Assembly (NCBI RefSeq): GCF_030159255.1
Contig: NZ_BSCT01000034.1
Location: 1 to 64,000 of the forward strand
Origin: Bradyrhizobium sp. SSBR45G
GTDB taxonomy: Bacteria; Pseudomonadota; Alphaproteobacteria; Rhizobiales; Xanthobacteraceae
DNA: 64,000 nucleotides
Direction: 5' to 3'
Of the stretch, positions 26,457 through 34,596 are shown in pieces; the stretch's first letter is position 1, and each line of letters opens with the position of its first letter. Below the pieces are notes generated by a model. The model saw only the letters and a list, made by a program, of their open reading frames with translations, was not told where the DNA came from and searched no databases. The position numbers and the translations under genes were made by a program.

Positions 26457-27950
26457 ATGGCGATCATGATGCCGGAAGCCGATCAGGCGGTGCTGGCGCG
26501 CCGCGACGGGATCGTTGCTGCACTGCGTGCGATCGTGCCCGGCGAGGGCGTCATCGACAGCGCCGCGGAGATGATCCCCTACGAGTCCGACGGATTGATG
26601 GCCTACCGGCAGCCGCCGATGGTGGTGGTGCTGCCGGAGACCACGGCGCAGGTTTCGCAGGTCCTGAAATACTGCCATGACCAAGGCATCAAGGTGGTTC
26701 CCCGCGGCTCCGGCACGTCGCTGTCGGGCGGCGCGCTGCCGCTCGCCGACGGCGTGCTGCTCGGCCTCGGCAAGTTCAAGCGCATCCGCGACATCGATTT
26801 CGACAACCGCGTCGTCGTCACCGAGCCCGGGGTCACCAACCTCGCCATCAGCCAGGCGGTGGCGCATGCCGGCTTCTACTACGCGCCCGATCCGTCGTCG
26901 CAGATCGCCTGCTCGATCGGCGGCAATGTCGCGGAGAATTCCGGCGGCGTGCACTGCCTCAAATATGGCATGACCACCAACAACGTGCTCGGCTGCGAGA
27001 TCGTGCTGATGACCGGCGAGGTGCTGCGCATCGGAGGCAAGTGCGCCGAGAACGCCGGCTATGATCTGATGGGCCTGATCACCGGCTCGGAGGGCCTGCT
27101 CGGCGTCGTCACCGAGGTGACGGTGCGCATCCTGCAGAAGCCGGAGACGGCCCGCGCGCTGATGGTCGGATTCGCCGAAGTCGAGGCGGCCGGCGAATGC
27201 GTCGCGCGCATCATCGGCGCCGGCATCATCCCCGGCGGCATGGAGATGATGGACAAGCCGGCGATCCACGCCGCCGAGGCCTTCGTCCATGCCGGCTATC
27301 CGCTCGACGTCGAGGCGCTGCTGATCATCGAGCTCGACGGCCCCGGCGTCGAGGTCGACGAGTTGATCGGCCGCGTCGAAGCGATCGCCAATGGCTGCGG
27401 CTCGACCACCTGCCGGATCTCGACCTCCGAGGCCGAGCGCAATTTGTTCTGGGCCGGCCGCAAGGCGGCGTTCCCCGCGGTGGGGCGGATCTCGCCGGAC
27501 TATCTCTGCATGGACGGCACCATCCCGCGCGGTGCGCTGCCGAAGGCCTTGGCGCGCATCCGCGAGCTGTCGGAAAAATACCAGCTCGGCTGCGCCAACG
27601 TGTTCCATGCCGGCGACGGCAACCTGCATCCGCTGATCCTCTACGACGCCAACAAGCCCGGCGAGATGGAGCGCGCCGAAGCCTTCGGCGCCGACATCCT
27701 GCGCTGCTGCGTCGAGCTCGGCGGCGTCCTGACCGGCGAGCACGGCGTCGGCATCGAGAAGCGCGACCTGATGCCGGAAATGTTTTCCGAGATCGACCTC
27801 AACCAGCAGCAGCGCGTGAAATGCGCCTTCGACAGCCAGGGCCTGCTCAACCCGGGCAAGGTGTTTCCGACCCTGCACCGCTGCGCGGAGCTGGGGCGGA
27901 TGCACGTCCACGGCGGCAAGCTGGCGTTCCCGGATCTGCCGAGGTTCTGA
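26457..27950 (+). CDS. glcD: Glycolate oxidase FAD-linked subunit GlcD
   Basis: A 497-aa flavoprotein subunit of the three-part glycolate (D-lactate) oxidase. The FAD_binding_4 domain has VPRGSGTSLSGGA (81-93) and SSQIACSIGGNVAENSGGVHCLKYG in content. The C-terminal FAD-oxidase domain has GCANVFHAGDGNLHPLILYD and GVLTGEHGVGIEKRDLM, both diagnostic for GlcD. It feeds electrons to the quinone pool with GlcE and GlcF. Those genes are at 34597-37151, separated from glcD by about 6.6 kb holding the Argonaute cassette, a monooxygenase gene and repeats; in many relatives the three lie together. Confidence 0.95.
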   Translation: MAIMMPEADQAVLARRDGIVAALRAIVPGEGVIDSAAEMIPYESDGLMAYRQPPMVVVLPETTAQVSQVLKYCHDQGIKVVPRGSGTSLSGGALPLADGVLLGLGKFKRIRDIDFDNRVVVTEPGVTNLAISQAVAHAGFYYAPDPSSQIACSIGGNVAENSGGVHCLKYGMTTNNVLGCEIVLMTGEVLRIGGKCAENAGYDLMGLITGSEGLLGVVTEVTVRILQKPETARALMVGFAEVEAAGECVARIIGAGIIPGGMEMMDKPAIHAAEAFVHAGYPLDVEALLIIELDGPGVEVDELIGRVEAIANGCGSTTCRISTSEAERNLFWAGRKAAFPAVGRISPDYLCMDGTIPRGALPKALARIRELSEKYQLGCANVFHAGDGNLHPLILYDANKPGEMERAEAFGADILRCCVELGGVLTGEHGVGIEKRDLMPEMFSEIDLNQQQRVKCAFDSQGLLNPGKVFPTLHRCAELGRMHVHGGKLAFPDLPRF

Positions 27951-27968
27951 GGCGCGCCGGCCTCTCCA

Positions 27969-28085
27969 CGTCATTGCGAGGCGCCCTTGCGCCGACATGT
28001 CCGCCGAAGCCCGTAGGGCGAAGGCGGAAGCAATCCAGAGTCGTGGGCGGGACCCTGGATTGCTTCGCTTCGCTCGCAATGACGG
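27969..28085. repeat. Dispersed inverted repeat (family D)
   Basis: CGTCATTGCGAGGCGC at the left end and TTCGCTCGCAATGACGG at the right, with inner GCAATCCAGAG / CCTGGATTGC arms. It lies directly after glcD and is the first of three repeat families stacked before the Argonaute cassette. Confidence 0.8.
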
Positions 28086-28166
28086 CGGAGAGAGCCTTTC
28101 TGACCAGTCCCCATTCCATCTCGCGAACACCCGTCGCTGCCCGCTCACGCGACGACTCTCTCCCCG

Positions 28167-28317
28167 CGTCATTCCGGGGCGCCCGCAGGGCGAGCCCGGA
28201 ATCCATAACCACAGGCCGCTGTGTGAGGCACGCCGCCAGCTCCACCTCGCTCCACCAACATCCGCCTGTGGTTATGGATTCCGGGCTCATCGCTTCGCGA
28301 TGCCCCGGAATGACGAC
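28167..28317. repeat. Dispersed inverted repeat (family C, copy 2)
   Basis: Same ends and inner arms as 9106-9310 (CGTCATTCCGGGG ... GCCCCGGAATGACGAC; CCATAACCACAGGC / CCTGTGGTTATGG), with a different central loop. Confidence 0.85.
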
Positions 28318-28419
28318 GGAGAGAGCCTGCCTCCCATCCACATCATCGCCGACACACGTCCGCATCCCCGCGGCGCCTGACGCCCGGACCATGCCATCGA
28401 CACCACCCTCCAAAACCAT

Positions 28420-28795
28420 CGAGAGGGCGCAGGGAATGCCGGGTGAAGGCCTCACCCATGGCCCGCCTGCGAAAAAAATGCAGGCGGCAGGTACCACAGG
28501 TTCAGCCGAACATCCGGCATTCCCTGCGCGGCGGTCTTAACGCTTATACGTGCTCTCCCCGGGGACCGGCTTGATTGCCCCCGTCGCCCGCATGCCCGTC
28601 ACCGAGCATCGCAAGGCTTGGTCTCGGCACCGGGAGACCAGGACCACACGATTTCACGTCCGCGTCGACATCGTTCGTCGGCATGATCGAAATCACGCTG
28701 CGACCCGACACGGCCACCGCATCCCCGCCTCGCATATCGTGACGACCGCGCGTACGCCCCTCTCGGTGAGGCGGGATGTGGGGAGTCATACACGA
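28420..28795 (+). repeat. Long dispersed repeat of about 0.4 kb (copy B)
   Basis: Homologous to 9340-9725 in opposite orientation. It starts with a hairpin (AGGGAATGCCGG ... CCGGCATTCCCTGCGC, with CCCGCCTGC / GCAGGCGG inside) and continues through GTGCTCTCCCCGGGGACCGGCTTGAT and CCAGGACCACACG. It ends near 28795, where base composition changes to the AT-richer Argonaute cassette. Confidence 0.75.
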
Positions 28796-29139
28796 TTTCT
28801 GTAAAAGCGAAAGAGGAGAATTTCATGGTTCGGAGGAGGCCTGCCGCTCTGCATTGAAATAGCTCACGAAATGAGTTTTTTCACGCGAGCGATTTTTCCC
28901 TCACAGCCGCAATGTGCAATGAGATCGCGCAAAGGGCGAAGGTGATTTGCCCGGCGCGTCGACTCGAGATGGGAACGGTGGTCGGTGTGCAGAAAAGTGT
29001 CTCAGGACGCGCAGCTTTGCGTTTGCAGCCTGAGCGGCCTCTGACGGGCTATTGACAATTTGTGATATAAAATCGGATGCTCATATCTTAAAGGTGGTAT
29101 TCGTCCCGCCGCTCGCCCTCCGTGCTGTGTATAGGGTGA

Positions 29140-29159
29140 ACAACCATACTAAAGGTTGT
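29140..29159. promoter_or_regulatory. Perfect dyad upstream of the SIR2-APAZ gene
   Basis: ACAACC-N8-GGTTGT, a perfect 6-bp inverted repeat, 103 bases before the GTG start. It is of operator size; no regulator gene is adjacent. Confidence 0.45.
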
Positions 29160-29194
29160 GGGCCGATGGCGTAGAAGCAAGCGAATCATTTTAA

Positions 29195-29215
29195 CTGTGG
29201 GATATGCATCCACAG
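29195..29215. promoter_or_regulatory. Second perfect dyad upstream of the SIR2-APAZ gene
   Basis: CTGTGG-N9-CCACAG, with ATGCAT at its centre, ending 46 bases before the GTG start. It may be an operator or a 5'-leader hairpin. Confidence 0.45.
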
Positions 29216-29261
29216 ACCGCGGCATCAATGAGCGGTCTCGCTGCGGCAGCAAGGGTAGAGT

Positions 29262-32039
29262 GTGCCGGACGAACCGACATTTCAGACGTCAACACCGGGT
29301 CATATCCGGTCGCTGCTGCTTGATGGGTCAAGTCCCGTACTCCTTCTGGGCGCGGGAGCGTCAGTCACGTCAGGGATTCCGGCTGCTGGCGCTACGGCGG
29401 AAAAGGCGGCGCGTTGGGCTTGGTGTAGAGAGGCCGGACGTTCACCCGAGGATATCCGGATTCAACGGTCCGACTATTGGCCATGGCTTTGCCGGCAGCC
29501 ATGGTTTTCGGAGCACGTTCCGCTCGCCGATCAATATCCCAAGATCATTGAAAAGCTCTTTGGCGTCCGCAAGCAACGTCGTGATTTTTTCGAGCGCTTG
29601 ATTGCGCCAGGCGTGGCTCCAAGGAGCGGTTATCGGGCGCTGGTGCGCATTCTCAACGAAGGGTGGGTCAACACCGTACTAACGACCAACTTCGATCATT
29701 GTATCGAGGAAGCGAAAGTTCTTGAGAACAAGCCGCACTTCCTGGTTTCAATCAAGACGCCCGACGATCTCGTCAGATTCAATGCGGCCTCACCTGATCC
29801 CCAACTCGTCTATTTGCACGGATCCGTCGAACACTACTCAGATAAGAACCTGGATCACGAGGTGGATAAGCTGGACGAGCCGATCGTCCAGCGATTGGTC
29901 CCGCTATTGCGAGATCATCCGCTGATCGCGGTGGGATATCGAGGCAACGAGCCATCGGTTATGAGGGATCTCCTGCTCGAGCAGATCAATGCCACAAATA
30001 ACTTTGCGCAGGGAGTGTACTGGTGTGTTCGCGAGAGCGACATGCTGCAGCCGCTTTCGCCCTTGGTCAAAGAGCTCGCAGCAGCGATAGGCACCAATTT
30101 CCAGATCGTCCGCATCGCCGGGTTCGATGAATTACTTCAGTATGATCTATGGGACCGGCTGCGATCCGAAGGCGCGCAGCCGATACGGCGGAGCCATGCC
30201 TACGGCCAGACCGATTTGCCCTCTGACATGCGAGCTATCGAGAAGGCCGAGGCCGACGATCTCGATGAAAAGATGTTGCGTCAGCGATTGACGCAATATG
30301 CCAAACGTCTCGGTCTGAGCGCGCCAGAAAATCCCGATCGCGCATGGCTCAGAGAGGAGGCCAGGGTCCGAAATCTTCTCAGGACCGTGGGTAACGATCT
30401 CCGTCCGACGCTCGCGGGGTGGCTCTTGTTTGCACCTTCGCCCGAACGTAAAACCGCTCAAGCCACCGTAGCATTCTCGGCCCGAGGACCTATCCATTGG
30501 ATCAAGCGTTGCTTCGGTGATGACGCTGCCACCGGCACGCCTGACGAGGATGGCTTAATCTCCGTTGAACAGGATATATCCGGAAATCTCTGGTCGCAGC
30601 TGAACGCGCTGACCGATCTGCTTGCTCTCGTCAACGTATCATTTCGCTTAAAGGAAGAGATATCTCGGACTGCGTATCCTTACGACAGTCTTGCGCTCAA
30701 GGAGGTGGTGGTGAATGCGCTTGTCCACCGCGACTACGACCGCGAGGGACCGGTCAGGATGGAGGTGACGCCAAGCGAGATACGTGTCGCGAGCCCGGGT
30801 GGCATCATTGCCGAAGTTGCGGCCCAAATGGCCGGTAGGACACTTGAGACAGTCGTCAGGAGTGGTAGTCGAGGCATCAAGGGCTATCGCAATCCGGTCA
30901 TCACCGACTTGTTCTACGGCGGCGGACAAATGGATCGCTCAGGCTCAGGGCTTGGCGACGTTTGGTCACTCACTTTGAACAACAACGGAGAGGTCCATTT
31001 CGGGCCCGACGCGAACAACCAGAATTTCGTTGTCACCATCCGCGCGCGGCCGGAGGCGGTGGATGAGGTCACTAATACCGCCGTTCCGGCTGTTACGGAT
31101 ACTGTACGCTATACGACCAACCTTCTGCCGATCGAGGAGATGCCAGCCAAGATCTGGCACACAGCCACCAGTTCCACCGCGGCATGGCGGCTCAAGAAAG
31201 AAGCTGCAGGTTTGGCCGTGCCACCTGGCCATGTCCATGATGGCCGCTTCTTCACCCTCTATGATCTGGAAAAAATCGCCCGCGATCTTGTATCGCCCTT
31301 CGACGAGGGAGAGGTCGAGTCGCTCACGGTTAGCGAACTCCTCGATCAGCCGAACGGCGAGAACATCCTGCTAAAGCTGATGAACGAGGCGATTTTCGAG
31401 CATCTGCGCAAACTCGGACTCGCGATCGACTACAAGCGCCGCCGAGCCTATTTTCCGAAAGAGGAGCGGGGCGAGCGAAAAATCACCTATCAGGGGCGTG
31501 TCAAACGAGCAACACGCACGGTTGTGAAGGCTCGCGTCCGCCGTGGTACCGAAGACGTTCTCTACTACGAGCACAAAGCCTTTGGATTTACGGTAATGCC
31601 GTTCGGAGGCGATTGGGCAGTCCTCCTGACGCCCGGCTATGCCTTCACCCGCGACGGCGTTGGTAAGCCGATTGGGCGAGAAAAGATTAACATTTTGTCC
31701 ACACGTCGAGCTGCACGGGATTTTAATCCAACCGTTCACCACGATGTCACCTTCTGGGCATCCATCCTTTCCGAAGATGCGGAGGGAGTCTTTGCCCTCA
31801 CATTTGAGCGTGCGAACGATCTTTCCAGCTATGCTCCGACGATATTGCTGTCTCGAAGTCAGCCGACCGTAGCCTTTAGTTCTACTGCCTTTAGTGAATC
31901 CGAAGATCTAGATAGCGAAATTGAGGCTGATCTCGAGAATCTGGACGACGAACTGAGCGCACTCGCAGAGGAAGAGGCACAGTCGGAAGATCGCGATAAA
32001 GGGGAAGAAGACGAGCGAGATCAAGGTAATGACGATTAG
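29262..32039 (+). CDS. SIR2 - RecG/GHKL-like ATPase - APAZ effector of a short Argonaute system
   Basis: A 925-aa fusion. Residues about 15-300: SIR2 NADase fold, with nucleotide loop LLLGAGASVTSG (27-38), TTNFDH (N143, D145), catalytic-type H186 in YLHGS and GYRGNEPSV (225-233). Residues about 340-595: RecG-C/GHKL-like module, with LRPTLAGWLLF, N-box E481/N485 in LKEVVVNALVHRDY, IRVASPGG and the glycine motif DRSGSGLGDVW (558-568). Residues about 615-865: APAZ-like region, with DGRFFTLYDL, YEHKAFGF, PGYAFTRDG and a final VTFWASIL. Residues 876-925 are strongly acidic. GTG 29262 is the first possible start: stops occur in frame at 29229 and 29256. The Argonaute gene begins 11 bases before its stop. 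By analogy with SPARSA it should deplete NAD after guide-directed activation. What the ATPase-like part does is unknown. Confidence 0.85.
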   Translation: MPDEPTFQTSTPGHIRSLLLDGSSPVLLLGAGASVTSGIPAAGATAEKAARWAWCREAGRSPEDIRIQRSDYWPWLCRQPWFSEHVPLADQYPKIIEKLFGVRKQRRDFFERLIAPGVAPRSGYRALVRILNEGWVNTVLTTNFDHCIEEAKVLENKPHFLVSIKTPDDLVRFNAASPDPQLVYLHGSVEHYSDKNLDHEVDKLDEPIVQRLVPLLRDHPLIAVGYRGNEPSVMRDLLLEQINATNNFAQGVYWCVRESDMLQPLSPLVKELAAAIGTNFQIVRIAGFDELLQYDLWDRLRSEGAQPIRRSHAYGQTDLPSDMRAIEKAEADDLDEKMLRQRLTQYAKRLGLSAPENPDRAWLREEARVRNLLRTVGNDLRPTLAGWLLFAPSPERKTAQATVAFSARGPIHWIKRCFGDDAATGTPDEDGLISVEQDISGNLWSQLNALTDLLALVNVSFRLKEEISRTAYPYDSLALKEVVVNALVHRDYDREGPVRMEVTPSEIRVASPGGIIAEVAAQMAGRTLETVVRSGSRGIKGYRNPVITDLFYGGGQMDRSGSGLGDVWSLTLNNNGEVHFGPDANNQNFVVTIRARPEAVDEVTNTAVPAVTDTVRYTTNLLPIEEMPAKIWHTATSSTAAWRLKKEAAGLAVPPGHVHDGRFFTLYDLEKIARDLVSPFDEGEVESLTVSELLDQPNGENILLKLMNEAIFEHLRKLGLAIDYKRRRAYFPKEERGERKITYQGRVKRATRTVVKARVRRGTEDVLYYEHKAFGFTVMPFGGDWAVLLTPGYAFTRDGVGKPIGREKINILSTRRAARDFNPTVHHDVTFWASILSEDAEGVFALTFERANDLSSYAPTILLSRSQPTVAFSSTAFSESEDLDSEIEADLENLDDELSALAEEEAQSEDRDKGEEDERDQGNDD

Positions 32040-33534
32040 GCTCGCCGTCCGCGAACTCAGGCCACCACAACTCCAGTTTGGCGGCGCTGTGACAACATCC
32101 GACCCAAAGGTCGGGCTCGATCTCGCCGGGCCTTTCGACCTGCGATTTGGTGCTGCCCGCCAGACCCAGGTTAAGGTCGGCATCATTGGTCCGCGCCAGC
32201 TCGTCGATCAGACGCGGCGCTGGCTTGAGCGCTGTCGCGCGCCCGTACCAGTACTTGGTACGCCATCGCTGCTACAAAAGCCGTTTCCAGGCTTCGCAAA
32301 GACGTTTCACATGTCACTCGTCGATTCAGACGGATGGTCGGTGCATCTCGACAACGAACGTCGGAATCCGCTTGAGGAGGCGCTGGATGACGATGATCTG
32401 TTCAAAAGCTTCCAGAAGGTTGTCGATCTATACAGTGATGCCCATGCCCGTCTCGCAAAAAGGGACACCAACCGGCCGGATCTGGTTATCGTTTGCATCC
32501 CTGACGATGTCCTAAAAAAGGTTCGTTCGGTAGAACGCGACTTGACGGCGGAGGAAAAGAAAAAAGCGAAAGCGATCGCGAAGTCGCGCGAAAGTCGACA
32601 AATGGACATGTTCGACATGTTGCAAGAGGTCGAGCAAACCGAAGAGGATTTTCTGAAGCGCGACCTCCGGCACGCCCTGAAGGCTCGCGCTATGGCAAAC
32701 AAGCTGCCGATACAGATTGTCACTGAGCGGCTATTGGTTGACGGTCCCTACAACGAGGACCCCGCAACCCGCGCCTGGAATTTTACCGTTGGACTTTACT
32801 ACAAGGCCGGCAATGTGCCTTGGCGATTGCCTACCGATGGACCCGAGACGTGTTTCGTTGGCATCAGCTTTCATCATTTTCGAACGACACAACGCCATAT
32901 CGTGCAGTCGACTCTAGCTCAAGCGTTTTCAAGCGAGGGGGAAGGCTTTGCTATCCGAGGGCAAGGCGTGCCAGCGGATGCCGATCAGAGACGAAATCTT
33001 CATCTGTCCGAAGATCAGGCTTTCAATCTCTGCAAGAACGTTCTTGTCGAATATGAAAAGCGAACCGGCGGCGCACCCCTGCGTATGGTCGTGCACAAGA
33101 CGACCTTCTTCGATCAGGCCGAGCAGAAGGGTTTCTCGGAAGCGCTGCGAGACATTCCTATCGTCGAAATGGTGACGCTTGTGCCCAGTGCATTTCGGCT
33201 AATCCGGTTTGGCGCCTACCCGCCCAAGGTCGGCACGCTGTGTTCCGTTAATGAAGCCCGAAGCTATCTTTTTACATCCGGCTACATGCCTGAGCTCGGC
33301 ACATACCCTGGACCGCATGTCCCGCAACCCTTTGAAATCCGTCGCATTGGCGACGGGGATCATATTTCGGCAGCGCAAGACGTTCTCAACCTAACTCGCA
33401 TGAACTGGAATACTGCCGACATTCGCGGCAAGTGGCCAGTGACACTTTCCTTTGCCCGTCGTGTTGGGGGCATTCTGGACGAATACGGTGAGGATGAGGG
33501 TGAACCGGTCACATCCTTCCGATATTTCGTTTGA
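32029..33534 (+). CDS. Short prokaryotic Argonaute (MID-PIWI, catalytically inactive)
   Basis: A 501-aa short pAgo without N and PAZ domains. The MID part (about residues 40-255) ends with RDLRHALKARAMANKLPIQIV, containing the basic and Gln residues expected for the guide 5'-phosphate pocket. PIWI (about 265-501) begins CFVGISFHHF, where the first catalytic Asp is replaced by S280. At the later Asp position RMVVHKTTFF has K357. So slicing is not expected. RLIRFGAYPPKVGTL, LTRMNWNTADIRGKWPVTL and the terminal SFRYFV are typical of short pAgos; the C-terminal carboxylate normally helps bind the guide. Translation is coupled to the SIR2-APAZ gene by an 11-base overlap. The expected role is guide-dependent recognition of invading nucleic acid that activates the SIR2 partner. 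Confidence 0.88.
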   Translation: MTIRLAVRELRPPQLQFGGAVTTSDPKVGLDLAGPFDLRFGAARQTQVKVGIIGPRQLVDQTRRWLERCRAPVPVLGTPSLLQKPFPGFAKTFHMSLVDSDGWSVHLDNERRNPLEEALDDDDLFKSFQKVVDLYSDAHARLAKRDTNRPDLVIVCIPDDVLKKVRSVERDLTAEEKKKAKAIAKSRESRQMDMFDMLQEVEQTEEDFLKRDLRHALKARAMANKLPIQIVTERLLVDGPYNEDPATRAWNFTVGLYYKAGNVPWRLPTDGPETCFVGISFHHFRTTQRHIVQSTLAQAFSSEGEGFAIRGQGVPADADQRRNLHLSEDQAFNLCKNVLVEYEKRTGGAPLRMVVHKTTFFDQAEQKGFSEALRDIPIVEMVTLVPSAFRLIRFGAYPPKVGTLCSVNEARSYLFTSGYMPELGTYPGPHVPQPFEIRRIGDGDHISAAQDVLNLTRMNWNTADIRGKWPVTLSFARRVGGILDEYGEDEGEPVTSFRYFV

Positions 33535-33807
33535 ACTAAGAACCTGGTTCGGAGCTGCAGCGGCAACCCGGTTCCGAGTAGTAGCAATAGAACTACGGGG
33601 TCAAGGTGATAGTGCATTCAATTCAAAGAGTCGTAGGAGTGCCATAGTACGCGCATGATCGGAATATCCACGGTCTGGCCGTGAGTGGCATGTCCCCCCG
33701 GCCTGTCGCTGGGCATTTCTGCAAAAGCGCCTCAGACGGCGGACTGCCCACTTGCGTGTCAAGAAGCCGGCAGGCCGCCATCCACCCAATCTCGGTTTGT
33801 TGACGTT
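33535..33807. other. Right junction of the Argonaute cassette
   Basis: About 270 bases with no believable gene. The left part is AT-richer like the cassette; by about 33690 the composition returns to that of the chromosome. No direct repeat, tRNA fragment or integrase remnant was recognised. Confidence 0.4.
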
Positions 33808-34146
33808 CTAAATCAGCCCATATTGAACCCGCTCGCGCCGGGCCAGCAACGGCACGGCCTGTCCCGCGATGTAGGTCTTGAAATGCTCGCTCTCCTGGTG
33901 GGCCTTGAACGCCGCCTCGTCGCGGAACAGTTCGTAGAACAGGAACTGCGCCGGGTTGTCCTTGGCGCGGGAGATCAGGAACAGTTTTGCGCCGGGCTCG
34001 CGCTGCGCTTCGGGGAGGAAGCGCGACAGGATCTCGGCGACGCGGTCGGCTTCGCCTGGCCGGGCCTCCCATTGCGCCACCACCAGCAGGCTGCCGCCGC
34101 TGACGGCCTCGTTCACGGTTTTCGTTGCGATGGCGTATCCGGTCAT
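33808..34146 (-). CDS. Putative quinol monooxygenase (ABM domain)
   Basis: A 112-aa small ferredoxin-like-fold protein of the antibiotic-biosynthesis-monooxygenase (YgiN) family. SLLVVAQWEARPGEADRVAEILSRFLPEAQREPGAKLFLI in content, then FLFYELFRDEAAFKAHQESEHFKTY with the conserved His and Glu. These dimers oxidise quinols or polyphenols or degrade haem without cofactors. It stands between the Argonaute cassette and glcE, opposite in strand. Confidence 0.88.
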   Translation of the reverse strand: MTGYAIATKTVNEAVSGGSLLVVAQWEARPGEADRVAEILSRFLPEAQREPGAKLFLISRAKDNPAQFLFYELFRDEAAFKAHQESEHFKTYIAGQAVPLLARRERVQYGLI

Positions 34147-34248
34147 GGGGATTGGTCCTCTCGTTGATGGTCTGCGAGGGGATTGATAGCCCGGTTCGTG
34201 AGGGCGATCCTTCGATGACGGACGAAGGATGGATGCGGAGATGCAGGC

Positions 34249-34328
34249 GTAGGGCGGATTAGCCGAAGGCGTAATCCGCCATGTGGCTCGAAAGAGTCGG
34301 CGGGTTACGCTTCGCTAACCCGCCCTAC
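34249..34328. repeat. Dispersed inverted repeat (family E)
   Basis: GTAGGGCGGATTAGCCGAAG... with GCGTAATCCGCC, then GGCGGGTTACGC... CTAACCCGCCCTAC. Two nested hairpins. It is the first of two repeats between the monooxygenase gene and glcE. Confidence 0.8.
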
Positions 34329-34351
34329 GGGCTGACACTTCCGTGCGGCTG

Positions 34352-34421
34352 CCCCTCACCCCGACCCTCTCAGCGCGAGCGAAGCTCGTCGCGGCCCCGT
34401 GAAGAACGGGGAGGGGGAGGG
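34352..34421. repeat. Dispersed GC-rich repeat (family F)
   Basis: CCCCTCACCCCGACCCTCTC ... GGGGAGGGGGAGGG, with a GCGCGAGCGAAGCTCGTCGC inner palindrome. Its left part resembles the CCCCACCCCGACCC segment at about 12889-12903 in the glt operon hairpin. The rest of 34147-34596 holds nothing I recognise apart from the glcE leader. Confidence 0.65.
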
Positions 34422-34596
34422 CACCGCCGTCTGCCACATCGCTCGCCTCGCAGCCGGCCGGGCGTCATGCAGATCGCTTGGAACGTTCCGTCTCGCCCGG
34501 CCTTGTGTCCGGCTCGCAACGCTTTAGAAAGGCGCCAACGTCGGTGGCTGCCCGGTGCGCTGGGCTGCCGGTCATCATCAATGAGCAAGGCCAGCA

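Larger units (their letters stand above)
28796..29261 (+). other. Leader region of the Argonaute cassette
   Basis: About 465 bases with no believable gene. It is the left part of an AT-richer segment. TTGACA occurs at 29052 and TATAAAAT at 29066, but their spacing is wrong for one promoter. Two perfect short dyads (29140-29159 and 29195-29215) lie immediately before the first gene. Confidence 0.5.

Noticed and set aside
24843..28172. A 1109-codon open frame on the minus strand opposite the hydrolase, cytochrome and glcD
   Set aside because: It is an antisense shadow caused by high GC at third positions. Its translation is His/Arg/Asp/Gly-rich, and the plus-strand genes have clear family motifs.
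29052..29073. TTGACA and TATAAAAT as one promoter of the Argonaute operon
   Set aside because: Only 8 bases separate them. Either may belong to another promoter, but no good pair with 16-18 bases was found.
29158..29601. A plus-strand frame starting ATG 29164 before the SIR2 gene
   Set aside because: It overlaps the SIR2 gene in another frame and reads Arg-rich; the SIR2 motif GAGAS lies in the frame starting GTG 29262.
33535..33807. Integrase remnant or tRNA attachment site at the right end of the cassette
   Set aside because: No tRNA-like fold, no direct repeat with the left end and no integrase-like frame could be recognised.
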